In this document: positions 15,709-24,937 of the stretch, one piece after another | Position numbering within the stretch: position 1 is the stretch's first letter | How the letters are laid out: each line of letters begins with the position of its first letter | Source: Sporosarcina psychrophila | Lineage (GTDB): Bacteria > Bacillota > Bacilli > Bacillales_A > Planococcaceae | Direction: 5' to 3' | DNA: 64,000 bases | Assembly (NCBI RefSeq): GCF_001590685.1 | Contig: NZ_CP014616.1 | Coordinates: 729,501-793,500, forward strand | Notes under the pieces: model-generated | The model's database searches: none | What the model was told of the DNA's origin: nothing | What the model saw: the letters and a program-made list of their open reading frames with translations, nothing else | Program-made: the position numbers and the translations under genes

Positions 15709-17019
15709 TTACACTAGTGCCTTCATTGAAAACTGTGGTAAATAGGCTTGATTGACTTCTAGTATCTCATCTAACAATAACTTAGCTACTTTACTGGAAG
15801 GAACAAACGGATTAGTTGTTAAGGCAAGCAACGCTTTTTGTTTATTTCCGGTCACAGCAGCTTCGATTGTTAATTGTTCAAATGCTTTTATCTGTTGGAT
15901 TAAGCCGTTCAATTCAGGAGGGAGTTTACCAACTTGAATGGGCTGTGGTCCTTCACTATTAACAGTACAAGACACTTCAATAACAACATTATCCGGGAGA
16001 TCTGTAATGGTTCCATTATTAGGGACGTTCACCGTATGAATGGCATGGTCATTGGTAACAATTGATGAAATAAGAGAGATGGCTGCTTCTGAATAAAGTG
16101 AACCGCCTCGTTCTTCTAATTCTTTCGGTTTGACGTCTAAATTAGGATTCTTATAGGTTTCAAATAATCCTTTTTCAATGATTTTAACTTGTTCAGCACG
16201 TGTTCCTCTGAGTTCGGCTGCTTCTTTTTCTTCAATCAGCATTTCATCCATCATGTAGTAATAACGATGATAGGGGCATGGCAAAGCATTTAACGCTTGT
16301 AAAAACTCTTTATCCCATGGCGCATCATGAATGTTGCGCATATTCATATTGCGTCCCTCAGCGATGCGCTCGATAAGTGTACTCATTTTATCCTCACCGT
16401 TGACGAATACCTTTGTTGCATAGACAAGGTGATTTAATCCGGCAAAGGACATGTTTAGATTATCTCGATCAACTTCTAAAATAGTTGCAGTCATTTGTTT
16501 CATATTAATAGGCACATTACAGAGACCGATAGCTTTGACAGACGTGTACTTATGAATTGCTTCTGTTACTATTCCTGCTGGGTTGGTAAAGTTAATCAAC
16601 CAGGCATCATTTGAATATTGCTCAATCTCTTTACAAATATCGAGGATGACGGGAATCGTCCGAAGGGCTTTTGCAAATCCCCCAGGTCCAACAGTTTCTT
16701 GACCAATTACATCGTATTTTAGTGGGATACGTTCATCACTTGCCCTTGCATCAAGACCACCAACCCGAAATTGTGTTAATACAAAATCTGCATTTGTAAT
16801 TGCTTTAACACGATCAAAGGTAAGTTCAATCGTGATGGGAAGACCGCTTTTTTTAATCATTCTCTTTGCAAGAGAACCGACAATTTCAAGTTTTTCTTTT
16901 CCCGCTTCAATATCAACCAATACGATTTCATCTGCTTTTATTTGAGTCGCCCGAAGAATAATACCTTCGATTAGTTCAGGTGTATAGCTACTGCCACCAC
17001 CGATTACCGCAATTTTCAT
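15709..17019 (-). CDS. 6-phospho-beta-glucosidase, glycoside hydrolase family 4
   Basis: A 436-residue NAD- and Mn-dependent GH4 enzyme of the CelF/LicH type that splits 6-phospho-beta-glucosides such as cellobiose 6-phosphate. Seen: the Rossmann start MKIAVIGGGSSYTPELIEG, the QFRVGGLDARASDE and DVIGQETVGPGGFAKALR loops, the INFTNPAG motif, and the GLCNVP Cys that helps bind the metal. ATG 17019 is chosen because GGAGGAACC is its ribosome-binding site. It lies between the EIIA and DUF871 genes, so it acts on the imported sugar phosphate. Confidence 0.9.
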   Translation of the reverse strand: MKIAVIGGGSSYTPELIEGIILRATQIKADEIVLVDIEAGKEKLEIVGSLAKRMIKKSGLPITIELTFDRVKAITNADFVLTQFRVGGLDARASDERIPLKYDVIGQETVGPGGFAKALRTIPVILDICKEIEQYSNDAWLINFTNPAGIVTEAIHKYTSVKAIGLCNVPINMKQMTATILEVDRDNLNMSFAGLNHLVYATKVFVNGEDKMSTLIERIAEGRNMNMRNIHDAPWDKEFLQALNALPCPYHRYYYMMDEMLIEEKEAAELRGTRAEQVKIIEKGLFETYKNPNLDVKPKELEERGGSLYSEAAISLISSIVTNDHAIHTVNVPNNGTITDLPDNVVIEVSCTVNSEGPQPIQVGKLPPELNGLIQQIKAFEQLTIEAAVTGNKQKALLALTTNPFVPSSKVAKLLLDEILEVNQAYLPQFSMKALV

Positions 17020-17130
17020 AGTTGGTTCCTCCAATATCTATAATATTTGTATGAATTTTATAGTCAAAAATAAAAGGGGGGAGCAATCACTGTATTAACT
17101 CGATTTCTCCCGAATGATATTATTTACAAT

Positions 17131-17451
17131 TCAACTTTTCCGGCAGCTATTCATCGCTTCATATAAGGCGATAAATTCACCTGCAAGATCTTTAAATGTG
17201 ATTGCGTTCATAAGATGATCTTGTGCATGAATGAGCAGGAGAGAGGATTCTACTTTCTCACCACGAATTTCTGACTGTATTAAAAATGTTTGAACACGAT
17301 GTGCATTGCTCATTTCCACATTTGCTTTTTCAATCAATTCGTTAGCCTGATCAAAATTATTTTCTTTTGCAGCTTGAATCGCCTCGAAGGCAGTGCTTTT
17401 TGCATTCCCGCTATAAAGAATGATCTGCATGATTTGTTCTTCTAAGTTCAT
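17131..17451 (-). CDS. celC: PTS lactose/cellobiose-family EIIA component
   Basis: A 106-residue IIA protein that passes phosphate from HPr to EIIB. The phosphorylatable His75 lies in LLLIHAQDHLMNA, and the helical N-terminus QIILYSGNAKSTAFEAIQAA matches the family, whose members are about 105 residues. It lies 9 bases downstream of the EIIC gene. Cellobiose-type specificity is inferred from the whole operon. Confidence 0.92.
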   Translation of the reverse strand: MNLEEQIMQIILYSGNAKSTAFEAIQAAKENNFDQANELIEKANVEMSNAHRVQTFLIQSEIRGEKVESSLLLIHAQDHLMNAITFKDLAGEFIALYEAMNSCRKS

Positions 17452-17460
17452 AACTGCTCA

Positions 17461-18834
17461 CTACTTCCTACTTGAGATTAATGTTTTTTCTTCTGGTTGT
17501 AATATAGGCCCATCTTGGACTGATAATTCATTTTGTTGTTGACGAGAATCAGCTTCATCTTGTAATGCCAGTTCTTCTTGAAGTTTTTTCACTTCAATTC
17601 TTTCCGCAATTTTAACAAATGGCAGATAAATTACTACTGAAATGATTAAGTTAACAGCGGCTAATACAGCCCCTTTCCAAGATCCTGTGGCCAAAAACCC
17701 ACCAATAACAGGTGGTGTTGTCCATGGGATGAGGTTAACCGTTTTTGGAACAATTCCAGTTGCAATCATAACGTAACTAAAGATTACCAGAACTACTGGC
17801 GTCAAGATGAATGGAATGATTAACAATGGATTTAACACAATCGGGAAACCAAATAGAATTGGCTCATTAATATTAAATAGACTTGGTCCCGCACTCAAGC
17901 CCGATATGTTTCGATAATGTTTATGACGACGGCCTGCAATAAACACCGCAATGATCAAACCAAGCGTTGCACCTGTACCCCCTAAATACATAAAGGCATC
18001 AAAAAATGGTTTTGTTACGATATAAGGAATTTCTAATCCAGCTTCAAATGCTTTTATATTTGCTTCAATTGCTGGTAAATAAACCGCTTGCATAACTGGC
18101 TCCATAACATTTCCTCCATGAAGTCCAAAAAACCAAAGAACATGGATAATCAATGCAAGAACAATGGCCGACCCAGGTGTGTTAGCCAATTTGGAGACTG
18201 GCTCCTGTAATGCATCGAAGAATGCTTGATGGATATCAGGCATACCTGCTACTAAAGTAAATACCTTAATTAGACCAAATATACTTATTGCAATCATAGC
18301 TGGGAATAGAGCTGCAAATGATTTTGCTACCGCTGTCGGAACGCTAGGAGGCATCTTCATTACGAGCCTCTTATTGCCAAGTAATCTCGTGAAAATCTCA
18401 GTTGAAACGAGTGCTACAATAATAGCGATAAATAATCCTTGTGAACCGGCCCAAACTAATGGTAATCCTGAGCCCTCCGCAATGGGCGTTGTAATCGTTA
18501 GTAAAGAAGCAAAAGAGACAACCCCGGCTGACAGACCGTCCTTATCGTATGAACGGGCAAGTTGATAGGAAATTGTGAAGGCGATAAGTAACGAAACAAT
18601 TGCGAATGTCCCCGTCCAAACGGCCCCACCAAATTGCTTCCAAGCATCACCGCCAAAAATCATCTCCATAAAATTCTGGTATGCTTCAATCGGCAAATTA
18701 TTGATAAGCGTAACCATTGAACCAAGAATCATTAATGGCATGATAATAACAAAGCCATCACGAATGGCAGCTAGGTGACGTTGAGCCCCAATACGACCAC
18801 CAATTTCCATAAACTTATCCATTTTTCCGTTCAT
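17461..18834 (-). CDS. celB: PTS cellobiose-type EIIC permease
   Basis: A 457-residue membrane permease of the lactose/N,N'-diacetylchitobiose/cellobiose IIC family with about ten helices. The family motif NINEPILFGFPIVLNP (about residues 316-331) and HGGNVMEPVMQAVY are present. It lacks a fused IIB domain, which is encoded separately upstream. The C-terminal tail of about 45 residues is Gln/Glu-rich and longer than usual. It carries the sugar across the membrane while EIIB phosphorylates it. Confidence 0.92.
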   Translation of the reverse strand: MNGKMDKFMEIGGRIGAQRHLAAIRDGFVIIMPLMILGSMVTLINNLPIEAYQNFMEMIFGGDAWKQFGGAVWTGTFAIVSLLIAFTISYQLARSYDKDGLSAGVVSFASLLTITTPIAEGSGLPLVWAGSQGLFIAIIVALVSTEIFTRLLGNKRLVMKMPPSVPTAVAKSFAALFPAMIAISIFGLIKVFTLVAGMPDIHQAFFDALQEPVSKLANTPGSAIVLALIIHVLWFFGLHGGNVMEPVMQAVYLPAIEANIKAFEAGLEIPYIVTKPFFDAFMYLGGTGATLGLIIAVFIAGRRHKHYRNISGLSAGPSLFNINEPILFGFPIVLNPLLIIPFILTPVVLVIFSYVMIATGIVPKTVNLIPWTTPPVIGGFLATGSWKGAVLAAVNLIISVVIYLPFVKIAERIEVKKLQEELALQDEADSRQQQNELSVQDGPILQPEEKTLISSRK

Positions 18835-18986
18835 TTTATTCTCCCCTTTATTCTTCCTTGGAATAAGAAAGAATGTATTTTTAGTTGATTATTCCGTTAA
18901 TTTAAATTAAAGATCAGAAATTCGACAAACCTCCGAATCTCTCCCCATATGATCTTCGTATCACTGGAAAAGCTTTTAGCCTATGA

Positions 18987-19289
18987 TTATAGCAATGCAA
19001 GCGCCTTTGCAAGAACGGATTCGCCATTCATTGTGCCGTAATCGATACTTTCGATAACTTGAACTGGGATGTTCTTTCCTTCAACTGCTTTTTCAATTTT
19101 CTTTTTTAGATAACGCACTTGCGGTCCTAATAGTAGAACGTCAATTGAATCGAAGTGTCTACTAGACTCCGCTTCCGATACAGCAAAAATTTTAACATCC
19201 ATAGCTTGAGCCTTTGCTGCCGATTCCATTTTTGTCACTAGTAAGCTAGTTGACATTCCTGCAGAACAAACGAGCATGATGGTTTTCAT
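18987..19289 (-). CDS. celA: PTS lactose/cellobiose-family EIIB component
   Basis: A 100-residue IIB protein with the P-loop-like active site VCSAGMSTSLL; Cys8 takes the phosphate. It is the first gene of the minus-strand operon (EIIB, EIIC, EIIA, GH4, DUF871), about 80 bases downstream of a sigma-54-type promoter. The 152-base gap before the EIIC gene has no obvious terminator. Confidence 0.92.
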   Translation of the reverse strand: MKTIMLVCSAGMSTSLLVTKMESAAKAQAMDVKIFAVSEAESSRHFDSIDVLLLGPQVRYLKKKIEKAVEGKNIPVQVIESIDYGTMNGESVLAKALALL

Positions 19290-19370
19290 AGTCTATTCCT
19301 CCCCATTTCCTCTTTTTATAATTCAAGTAAATAGTGTTAGCCGTATATTTACTTGTACGTCTATTTAATA

Positions 19371-19386
19371 TGCAAGAAGCGTGCCG
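19371..19386 (-). promoter_or_regulatory. Sigma-54 (-24/-12) promoter of the PTS operon
   Basis: On the minus strand the sequence is CGGCACGCTTCTTGCA. It differs from the consensus TGGCACG-N4-TTGCA only in the first base, with GG and GC at the required spacing. It lies about 80 bases before the EIIB start and just downstream of the gene for a sigma-54 activator. Confidence 0.85.
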
Positions 19387-19397
19387 ACTTTTTTTGG

Positions 19398-19463
19398 TGT
19401 AAACGCTGTCTTTTTGCGCCTTTTACGTTACACACATAAAAGTGAGGTGTGTAAACGTTCACA
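19398..19463 (-). promoter_or_regulatory. Two cre-like boxes upstream of the sigma-54 promoter
   Basis: TGTAAACGTTCACA at 19450-19463 fits the CcpA consensus TGWNANCGNTNWCA at every position. TGTAAACGCTGTCT at 19398-19411 fits at all but the last base. Both lie upstream of the -24 element, where catabolite control or activator binding would act. The repeated GTGTAAACG (52 bases apart) could instead be the activator's upstream site. Confidence 0.6.
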
Positions 19464-19472
19464 CACCTCACT
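19441..19472 (-). terminator. Terminator of the sigma-54 activator gene, overlapping a cre-like box
   Basis: A near-perfect 32-base palindrome, AGTGAGGTGTGTAAAC with its complement, flanked by A and T runs, 12 bases past the activator stop. The cre-like box forms its centre, so termination and regulation may share the site. Confidence 0.75.
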
Positions 19473-19484
19473 TTTTTAGGGTAC

Positions 19485-22157
19485 CTATGTTGAGATACGA
19501 TTGTTTTCTACAAACATTTTATAAATATGCATCTGTTCACTTTCTGCAAAGGTAATATCATATTCGACTTCTAAGCTATATAAGATAGTTTTCACAATCG
19601 CGAGCTTGTCTGCATGCTCTTGATGAAACTTTTTTGGACTAGGGAATGGACGTGCTGGTTGATTTAATCTCATATTTTCAATGAGAAAGGCTAAGTGGAG
19701 GATAATGCCCGTATCGACCCCAGTATCCAGTGTGATGCTCAATTGCAATTCAAGTTTAATCACGGTTTTTTGCAACAGTTGTATTAAACGAGAGACAGAG
19801 GGAATCATTTTAAAGTGATTTTCAAGTGCTTCTACCATCTCGCTATAGGGTTCATGATTACCAATTAAATTTTCTAATCTTTTTAAATGATGGTCCTGGA
19901 AGATTTCAATCGGTGAAAAGTAAGGGATATTGAAGTATTCGAATTGGACAGTCCCTGCAATCGCTAATATATTATAGTCCTCTAGTAATTGATCGATTTT
20001 TTCTGTGAAAGATTGCCGATGAAGAAATTGTAAAGTAATAAGTTCGATATTTTTTCCTTTTACAACTTTTTCTAACTGTTCTTTAATCATTTTAGCGACA
20101 CCATCGCCTGTGAAGCAAGCTGTAATGATGGCTTTTTTGGATGGTTTCGGAAGGGATGCCGACGAACTGAACTGATTTTCAAGTAATTGCTTACTGCTAT
20201 GATATATATCTTCCAAGCTTCTTCCTAATGAAGCTTTTCGAACCGCTTCCATTACTACAGGTGTACTTGCCATTGATACTGTTTTTGTTTTTATGCCCAT
20301 CTCTTCAAAAATCATATGGCCAAAGGAAGAAAGTGAGCCCATATCTACAAGGAATAAGACTCCTTTTGTCGGTTGTAGATCATGTATTGCACCTTTGATA
20401 AGGTCATACATATCCCGTGCATCCATTGAAAGTGGCATATCAAAAGCCTTCCCGAGTCGTACGCCTAATAGATCCTGAACAGTCATTAACATACTAGTTG
20501 CAGTCGAGTTTCCATGCATAACGACGATAATGATGACCTTGTGTTCTTGGGTATACATGTTTTCTTCTATTTCGGGTACTAAAAACATGGTGATAAAACC
20601 GATTTCGTCAAGTGGAATTTCTACACCGACTTCATTTCCTATCATTTGTGCAGCTTCAATGGCGACTTTAAATTCTTTTGGATATTTTTTATGAATTTTA
20701 TTTAAATTGGGATGTGAGATCAAGTTGTTCTGTTCGATTCGCTCAATTGTTCTTTGTAAATGAAGTGCAAAGGCAAATTTCATTTTCTTCTTAAAGGAAC
20801 GATTTAATTCTAGTTCTGCAAAGTGGAAAATCTTATCAGTGATCTCCAAAATTTGATTATTAACCATTTCTTTTAAACCAACTTGTGGTAAATGGTCAAT
20901 GTATTCATCAAAATATTGATTGAAATCAACAAGCAATTCTGTTTGAATCTCTTTATCGTTCTTACCCTCTTGGTGGAGTTGTTTTAACTTGTTCTCCATA
21001 TTTTGATAAAGATTTTCCTCGTGTTCTTGGTCAATATACTCAGTACTTTCATCTTTATGGGAAAACGTGAAAACTTTCTTTTCCGTATCAATGAGTCCAT
21101 CCATTTTTTCTCGATATTGTTTAACGTCCAGTAATCCTTTTTGGACATGGATTGATAGGTCATTCTGCCGAATTAGGATGCTCGATGTTTGATTTGATAT
21201 ATAATGCAAAAAAGATTTTGCGCAAGCGAGTTTTAAATCACGCTGTAATTGACCAATGTTAGCAGTCGTACGATAAAGTAAAAATGCGGTTAGTGCATGC
21301 CTTTCAACATAGATGGTCTCATTCAAAGATCCTGACTCCTGGATAAGAAAGTGCTCGATTAGCTGATAACGTTCTTCAAATTGGCGCTCCTCTAATGAGG
21401 GCAATGTTATCGTCATCGGAATCCTTCTTGTGAAAGTTTCAAGTAAATAAGATTCCGTAGATTCCGTAGTGGCCCCGATGATTTGGACAGAAGCGGTTTT
21501 CGTTTCCTCACTATCCCCTAAGCTTCGAAATTCCCCTTTATCGATGAAAGTAAATAGCATTTCTTGGCCTTCGGGAGGTAACCGATGAATTTCATCTAAA
21601 AACAAGACCCCTTTATCGGCTTTTTGTATTAGCCCTATCCGATTCTCAGTGGCCCCTGTAAAAGCCCCTTTTTTCACTCCGAAAATATGTCCGAACAACA
21701 GCTGGGGATTTTGAGCATAATCCGCACAATTGAATTGAATGAAAGGGGCATTCTCTTCGATACATTTTGACTCAAGAGAATAGTTGTACATAATTTTAGC
21801 GAAAAAGGATTTTCCAGTGCCTGTTTTACCTAGAATTAAAGTGTGCAAACCCCTTGGTGGATAGTGGATTGCGGCTTTCGCTTGTTGGACGGAAATTCTC
21901 AAACTTCCTTCCGTACCGATTAAGTGAGAAAACGCATCGTGATTAGGTTCTGCATATTTTGGTTTAGGCAATAACTCCTTATAAAAATAGAGGATTGGTT
22001 TCCCGCTAGTTTTTTCAATTAAACCATCTTTGTAAAGTTCATTTAAATATCTACTGACATTTGACCGATCAAGTTGAAGGTGTTCGGCTACCTCGATGGC
22101 GGAGACACTACTTTTTACTTTTTTAATATAATAAAAAATATCGTCTTTACGGCCCAT
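19485..22157 (-). CDS. LevR/CelR-type sigma-54 transcriptional activator with PTS regulatory domains
   Basis: An 890-residue regulator. In order: an N-terminal winged HTH (SAIEVAEHLQLDRSNVSRYL); an AAA+ domain with Walker A GKTGTGKS (about 110-117), the sigma-54 contact loop GAFTGATENR (about 165-174) and LFLDEIHRL; PRD1 (about 430-540); an EIIA-Man-like domain with the phosphorylatable His in VVMHGNSTATS (about 555-565); an EIIB-like segment (AIITACFTGDGVAKMI); and PRD2 with LHLAFLIENM (about 815). Phosphorylation by PTS proteins would tune activity. It is encoded just upstream of, and on the same strand as, the operon whose -24/-12 promoter it should open. It is of typical length and intact. 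Confidence 0.9.
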   Translation of the reverse strand: MGRKDDIFYYIKKVKSSVSAIEVAEHLQLDRSNVSRYLNELYKDGLIEKTSGKPILYFYKELLPKPKYAEPNHDAFSHLIGTEGSLRISVQQAKAAIHYPPRGLHTLILGKTGTGKSFFAKIMYNYSLESKCIEENAPFIQFNCADYAQNPQLLFGHIFGVKKGAFTGATENRIGLIQKADKGVLFLDEIHRLPPEGQEMLFTFIDKGEFRSLGDSEETKTASVQIIGATTESTESYLLETFTRRIPMTITLPSLEERQFEERYQLIEHFLIQESGSLNETIYVERHALTAFLLYRTTANIGQLQRDLKLACAKSFLHYISNQTSSILIRQNDLSIHVQKGLLDVKQYREKMDGLIDTEKKVFTFSHKDESTEYIDQEHEENLYQNMENKLKQLHQEGKNDKEIQTELLVDFNQYFDEYIDHLPQVGLKEMVNNQILEITDKIFHFAELELNRSFKKKMKFAFALHLQRTIERIEQNNLISHPNLNKIHKKYPKEFKVAIEAAQMIGNEVGVEIPLDEIGFITMFLVPEIEENMYTQEHKVIIIVVMHGNSTATSMLMTVQDLLGVRLGKAFDMPLSMDARDMYDLIKGAIHDLQPTKGVLFLVDMGSLSSFGHMIFEEMGIKTKTVSMASTPVVMEAVRKASLGRSLEDIYHSSKQLLENQFSSSASLPKPSKKAIITACFTGDGVAKMIKEQLEKVVKGKNIELITLQFLHRQSFTEKIDQLLEDYNILAIAGTVQFEYFNIPYFSPIEIFQDHHLKRLENLIGNHEPYSEMVEALENHFKMIPSVSRLIQLLQKTVIKLELQLSITLDTGVDTGIILHLAFLIENMRLNQPARPFPSPKKFHQEHADKLAIVKTILYSLEVEYDITFAESEQMHIYKMFVENNRIST

Positions 22158-22504
22158 ATGTATTCCTCCTCAAGCGGCTACATTGTTTCAACTAATATGA
22201 ATAGTTCGGTATTATCTTTATTTCTACCATGGTATCACAAACAAGTTCAATCAGATAGAAGACTTGAACCAAGTTTCATTCCACCTACAATTGGATTTTC
22301 AAGCGAAGACTGGGATTTCAAAAGGTCTAGTAGCCTTATACCGAAACAAAAAGACTTCTCGCGTCTGGCTTTCTAACGAAGGTGAAACAGGAGATAGGTA
22401 CTTATAACTAATAGCAGTAGTAATGGATTGAAATGATAAAGGATACTTTTGACCTTATAGTTGCTAAAATAAATGATCTTTACAATTGGATGATTAGTAG
22501 ATGG
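22158..22504. other. Intergenic region
   Basis: Holds the ribosome-binding site and presumed promoter of the minus-strand activator. A plus-strand frame across it overlaps the activator gene and is not convincing. Nothing else is seen. Confidence 0.4.
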
Positions 22505-22533
22505 TTGAGTTGTCTGAATTATTGCTATATAAT
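22505..22533 (+). promoter_or_regulatory. Sigma-A promoter of the hydroxylase gene
   Basis: TTGAGT and TATAAT are separated by 17 bases and end 25 bases before the start codon. Confidence 0.5.
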
Positions 22534-22558
22534 TATAAGGAAAGGGGGATGCTTGTAA

Positions 22559-23170
22559 ATGAGGAAATACTTGAGGGAGTTCGGCGCTTTTCCTGACATT
22601 GCTGTTATGCTGCTTATTTTGATAGTTTGTGCTTCATTAACCGTTCCACATGTACTCCATCTTTGGACGTGGGTTGCTTTAGTCTTGGGAATGCTGACAT
22701 ATGCAACAAGTGAATACATGGTTCACCGTTTTTTATTTCACATTAAGACTCCAGAAAACCCGTTTATGCTGAAGATGATCAAACGGTTACACTATGATCA
22801 TCATGTCGATCCGGATGATTTGAAATTATTGTTTCTGCCGTTATGGTTCAGTATTCCGGGATTTATCATTTATGGACTTATTATATTCCTAATAACGGGG
22901 AGCACGAACCTGACGGCGTCATTCGCGACAGGCTTAGTGGCTTACTTCCTCTATTATGAATGGAAACATTATATTGCCCATAAGCCAATACAGCCCCGTA
23001 CGAAAATGGGGAAAAATATTAAGAAGCATCATCTTTTGCATCATTTTAAAAATGAAAATTATTGGTTTGGTGTCACCCATACTTCATTCGATAAAACGCT
23101 TGGAACCTTTAAAGAAAACAAGGAAGTTGAAAAAAGTCCGACCGCACGTAATTTGGAAAACAGGGTGTAA
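22559..23170 (+). CDS. Fatty acid hydroxylase/sterol desaturase superfamily membrane protein
   Basis: A 203-residue, non-haem di-iron membrane enzyme family member. Histidine clusters are present in the expected order: HRFLFH (about residues 57-62), HYDHH (about 79-83), H-x3-H in WKHYIAH and HHLLHH (about 160-165). Four hydrophobic segments surround them. Family members hydroxylate or desaturate lipid or carotenoid chains; the substrate is unknown. The ribosome-binding site is AAGGAAAGGGGG. It is transcribed alone. Confidence 0.85.
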   Translation: MRKYLREFGAFPDIAVMLLILIVCASLTVPHVLHLWTWVALVLGMLTYATSEYMVHRFLFHIKTPENPFMLKMIKRLHYDHHVDPDDLKLLFLPLWFSIPGFIIYGLIIFLITGSTNLTASFATGLVAYFLYYEWKHYIAHKPIQPRTKMGKNIKKHHLLHHFKNENYWFGVTHTSFDKTLGTFKENKEVEKSPTARNLENRV

Positions 23171-23335
23171 GTACAATACTCGTTTCCCTGGTTATTGCAA
23201 CTAGGGAAACTTAACATGTTCTCGCAACGTATTAATAGTAAGAAACATTTCAAGAACATGTCTTGCTTAGTGAGAGAGGACTTAGAGAGCAGAAAATGAA
23301 ACGCAAATTTTTCTACGAAGATTGGAGCAAAAAAT

Positions 23336-23977
23336 ATGGAGTTAGAAAAATTTATGGCAACAAATTTCCCAAACTTAGTTCTTACGCCACCATTGTTTTA
23401 TAACTGGGACATTGGTATTCGATTTGAATTAGGAGTGGACTGGAAAAGGGAAGAGAATAAAGAAGGTAGTGTCTATCTTAGAGGAGTTTACGACAGGGCT
23501 ATCACTTTGTTTGAGTCTTTACACCAAGAGGATGAAGAGATTTTAGTTGTGGTAAATGCACATGATTATGGAGGTAAATGGGCGTTCCGTGGGAAATTGA
23601 ATTTGTTCTCACGGTATGTACGGGATAAGTCTGTTCTGTACAAATTACAGCATAAGATGATTCCTTACATAATTCCCGAAGACGATGAAGACGGTAAATA
23701 CAAAACACATCTCTTTATTCTTAAATGTAAAACCTCTGACATTAGATACGTCTCCCTCTTAAAAGCCATATGCAATACTGATATGGGAGTAAAACCGAGT
23801 ATTAATAATCGAGTCTTTTTTATCAATGTGAAAAATGAAACCATCTTCCATGTGTATGATGACAGAGGCTGTGATTTGGTGGCTAAGTCCCCGGAAGCAA
23901 TTCGGAGTATCTATGCGAAATATAACGATTGGATATTGGATTATGATAGGGAAAAGATTGATAAAGTATTTAGTTGA
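23336..23977 (+). CDS. DUF3885 domain protein
   Basis: A 213-residue soluble protein of the DUF3885 family, recognised by RFELG at about residue 30, YDRAITLFESLH (about 52-63), a repeated acidic EDDEDGKYK stretch and the C-terminal NRVFFINVKNETIFHVYDDR (about 162-181) with GCDLVA. The function is unknown; relatives are common in Bacillales as orphan genes, sometimes near toxin-like loci. It has no signal peptide and no membrane helix. A terminator follows. Confidence 0.75.
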   Translation: MELEKFMATNFPNLVLTPPLFYNWDIGIRFELGVDWKREENKEGSVYLRGVYDRAITLFESLHQEDEEILVVVNAHDYGGKWAFRGKLNLFSRYVRDKSVLYKLQHKMIPYIIPEDDEDGKYKTHLFILKCKTSDIRYVSLLKAICNTDMGVKPSINNRVFFINVKNETIFHVYDDRGCDLVAKSPEAIRSIYAKYNDWILDYDREKIDKVFS

Positions 23978-24028
23978 GTAGTTCGATTCGAAAAGCGATA
24001 CTCTTAATTGAAGATTCTTTGCGTATAA

Positions 24029-24062
24029 AAAAGGACGAAACCATATTGGTATTCGTCCTTTT
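24029..24062 (+). terminator. Intrinsic terminator of the DUF3885 gene
   Basis: Stem AAAAGGACGAA/TTCGTCCTTTT with a 12-base loop. Confidence 0.75.
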
Positions 24063-24080
24063 GATATTTTTTTGAAATAT

Positions 24081-24249
24081 CACGTCTGTTGATTAACCAA
24101 AAGTAACCAGTGAATAACATGATCAGCTACTGAGCGCTACGTGTATAGTTGACTTTGGATTGAATGACTTCTATACGATTACCGAGATGTCTGGATGTGT
24201 AGGGATGCGAATTTGTCGCATCCCTACACATTTTTTTCGGTAATCGTAT
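24081..24249 (+). repeat. MITE-like element, family B, rearranged copy
   Basis: Begins with the terminal repeat CACGTCTGTTGATTAACCA and ACCAGTGAATAACATGATCA, shared in inverted orientation with 29129-29381. It ends in a large palindrome (24173-24249): ATACGATTACCGA and ATGTGTAGGGATGCGA pair with TCGCATCCCTACACAT and TCGGTAATCGTAT. The right terminus of the full element is missing; the 151-bp element follows 13 bases later. Confidence 0.6.
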
Positions 24250-24262
24250 GGTGGTCCTTTAT

Positions 24263-24413
24263 CCCGGATTAACGGGCAGTAAGACCCCCACTTCAAGTCT
24301 TCAAGGACAAAAGAAAAATAAGTGGGGGATCAACTGCCCGTAAAAGCCCGAATGGTTAAACTAACAATCAGTGGGGGATGAAGAACCCCCCTCTGATTGA
24401 AGATTAACTTTAT
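24263..24413 (+). repeat. 151-bp double-hairpin element, copy 2
   Basis: Near-identical to 3453-3603, with the same nested stems (GGGCAGT...ACTGCCC around CCCCCACTT...AAGTGGGGG; then AATCAG-GGGGG...CCCCC-CTGATT) and the same TTTAT on both borders (24258-24262 and 24409-24413). Confidence 0.7.
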
Positions 24414-24583
24414 CTGTCGTGCTCCAAATCCATAAGTACTCGTAGCGCTGAATCTTTTTTGGACGAAAGAATAGCGGGGCTTCTTATCCGGATAAAAGCC
24501 GCCAAAGATGTAATTTTGGCTGCTGATTCTTCCAATATTGTTTTTACTTTTTTTGGTAAAGAACTGTCGCTTTCTATAAGATA
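24410..24583 (-). pseudogene. Truncated reading frame ending inside the 151-bp element
   Basis: A 57-codon minus-strand frame without a start codon reads like a natural protein (LPKKVKTILEESAAKITSLA, then KKDSALRVLMDLEHDR) and stops at a TAA formed by the TTTAT border of the element. It appears to be a gene fragment cut by insertion. No family is recognised. Confidence 0.3.
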
Positions 24584-24744
24584 TTACATGAATTAGATAC
24601 ATACTCTTTACTAAAAGTAAGCAAGGAACGCATTGTACGACGTGCAAGAGTGCCCGAAATTGCACCTTCGGGCACTTACACTCTACATAGAATGTCATCT
24701 ATTCTTTTCTTCCAAAACTACTGCATTTTTCACTTGAATAGTAT

Positions 24745-24920
24745 AGGTACGAGACAGGCTACTATTCGCAACAGGATTACCGGAAAAAGTGTGGCTAGAA
24801 GTGACAGAGTCACTTCTAGCCACACTAGGATCCCTCAGTAAATCTGTCATGAATAGTTAGCCGAAAGCGGGCCGAAAATAGTCCAGTGAAAATCAAGGTC
24901 ATCAAGCCCTACTCACCAGA
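24745..24920 (+). repeat. MITE-like element, family B, partial copy
   Basis: Shares CAACAGGATTACCG, the 18-bp hairpin AGTGTGGCTAGAAGTGAC (24788-24826) and the following CTCAGTAAAT, GTCATGAATAGTTAGCCGAAA and CAGTGAAAA blocks with the complement of 29129-29381. Its outer ends are eroded. Confidence 0.6.
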
Positions 24921-24937
24921 CGTGTTGAAATATATTT

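Noticed and set aside
22074..22376. A 100-codon plus-strand frame across the start of the sigma-54 activator
   Set aside because: Most of it is the antisense of the activator's helix-turn-helix region; no start signal.
22433..22558. A 41-codon frame abutting the hydroxylase start
   Set aside because: A good sigma-A promoter lies inside it, so its start would not be on the main transcript, and it has no ribosome-binding site.
24330..24698. A 122-codon minus-strand frame
   Set aside because: It runs through the 151-bp element and has codon use unlike real genes; another frame over the same DNA (24410-24583) is more protein-like.
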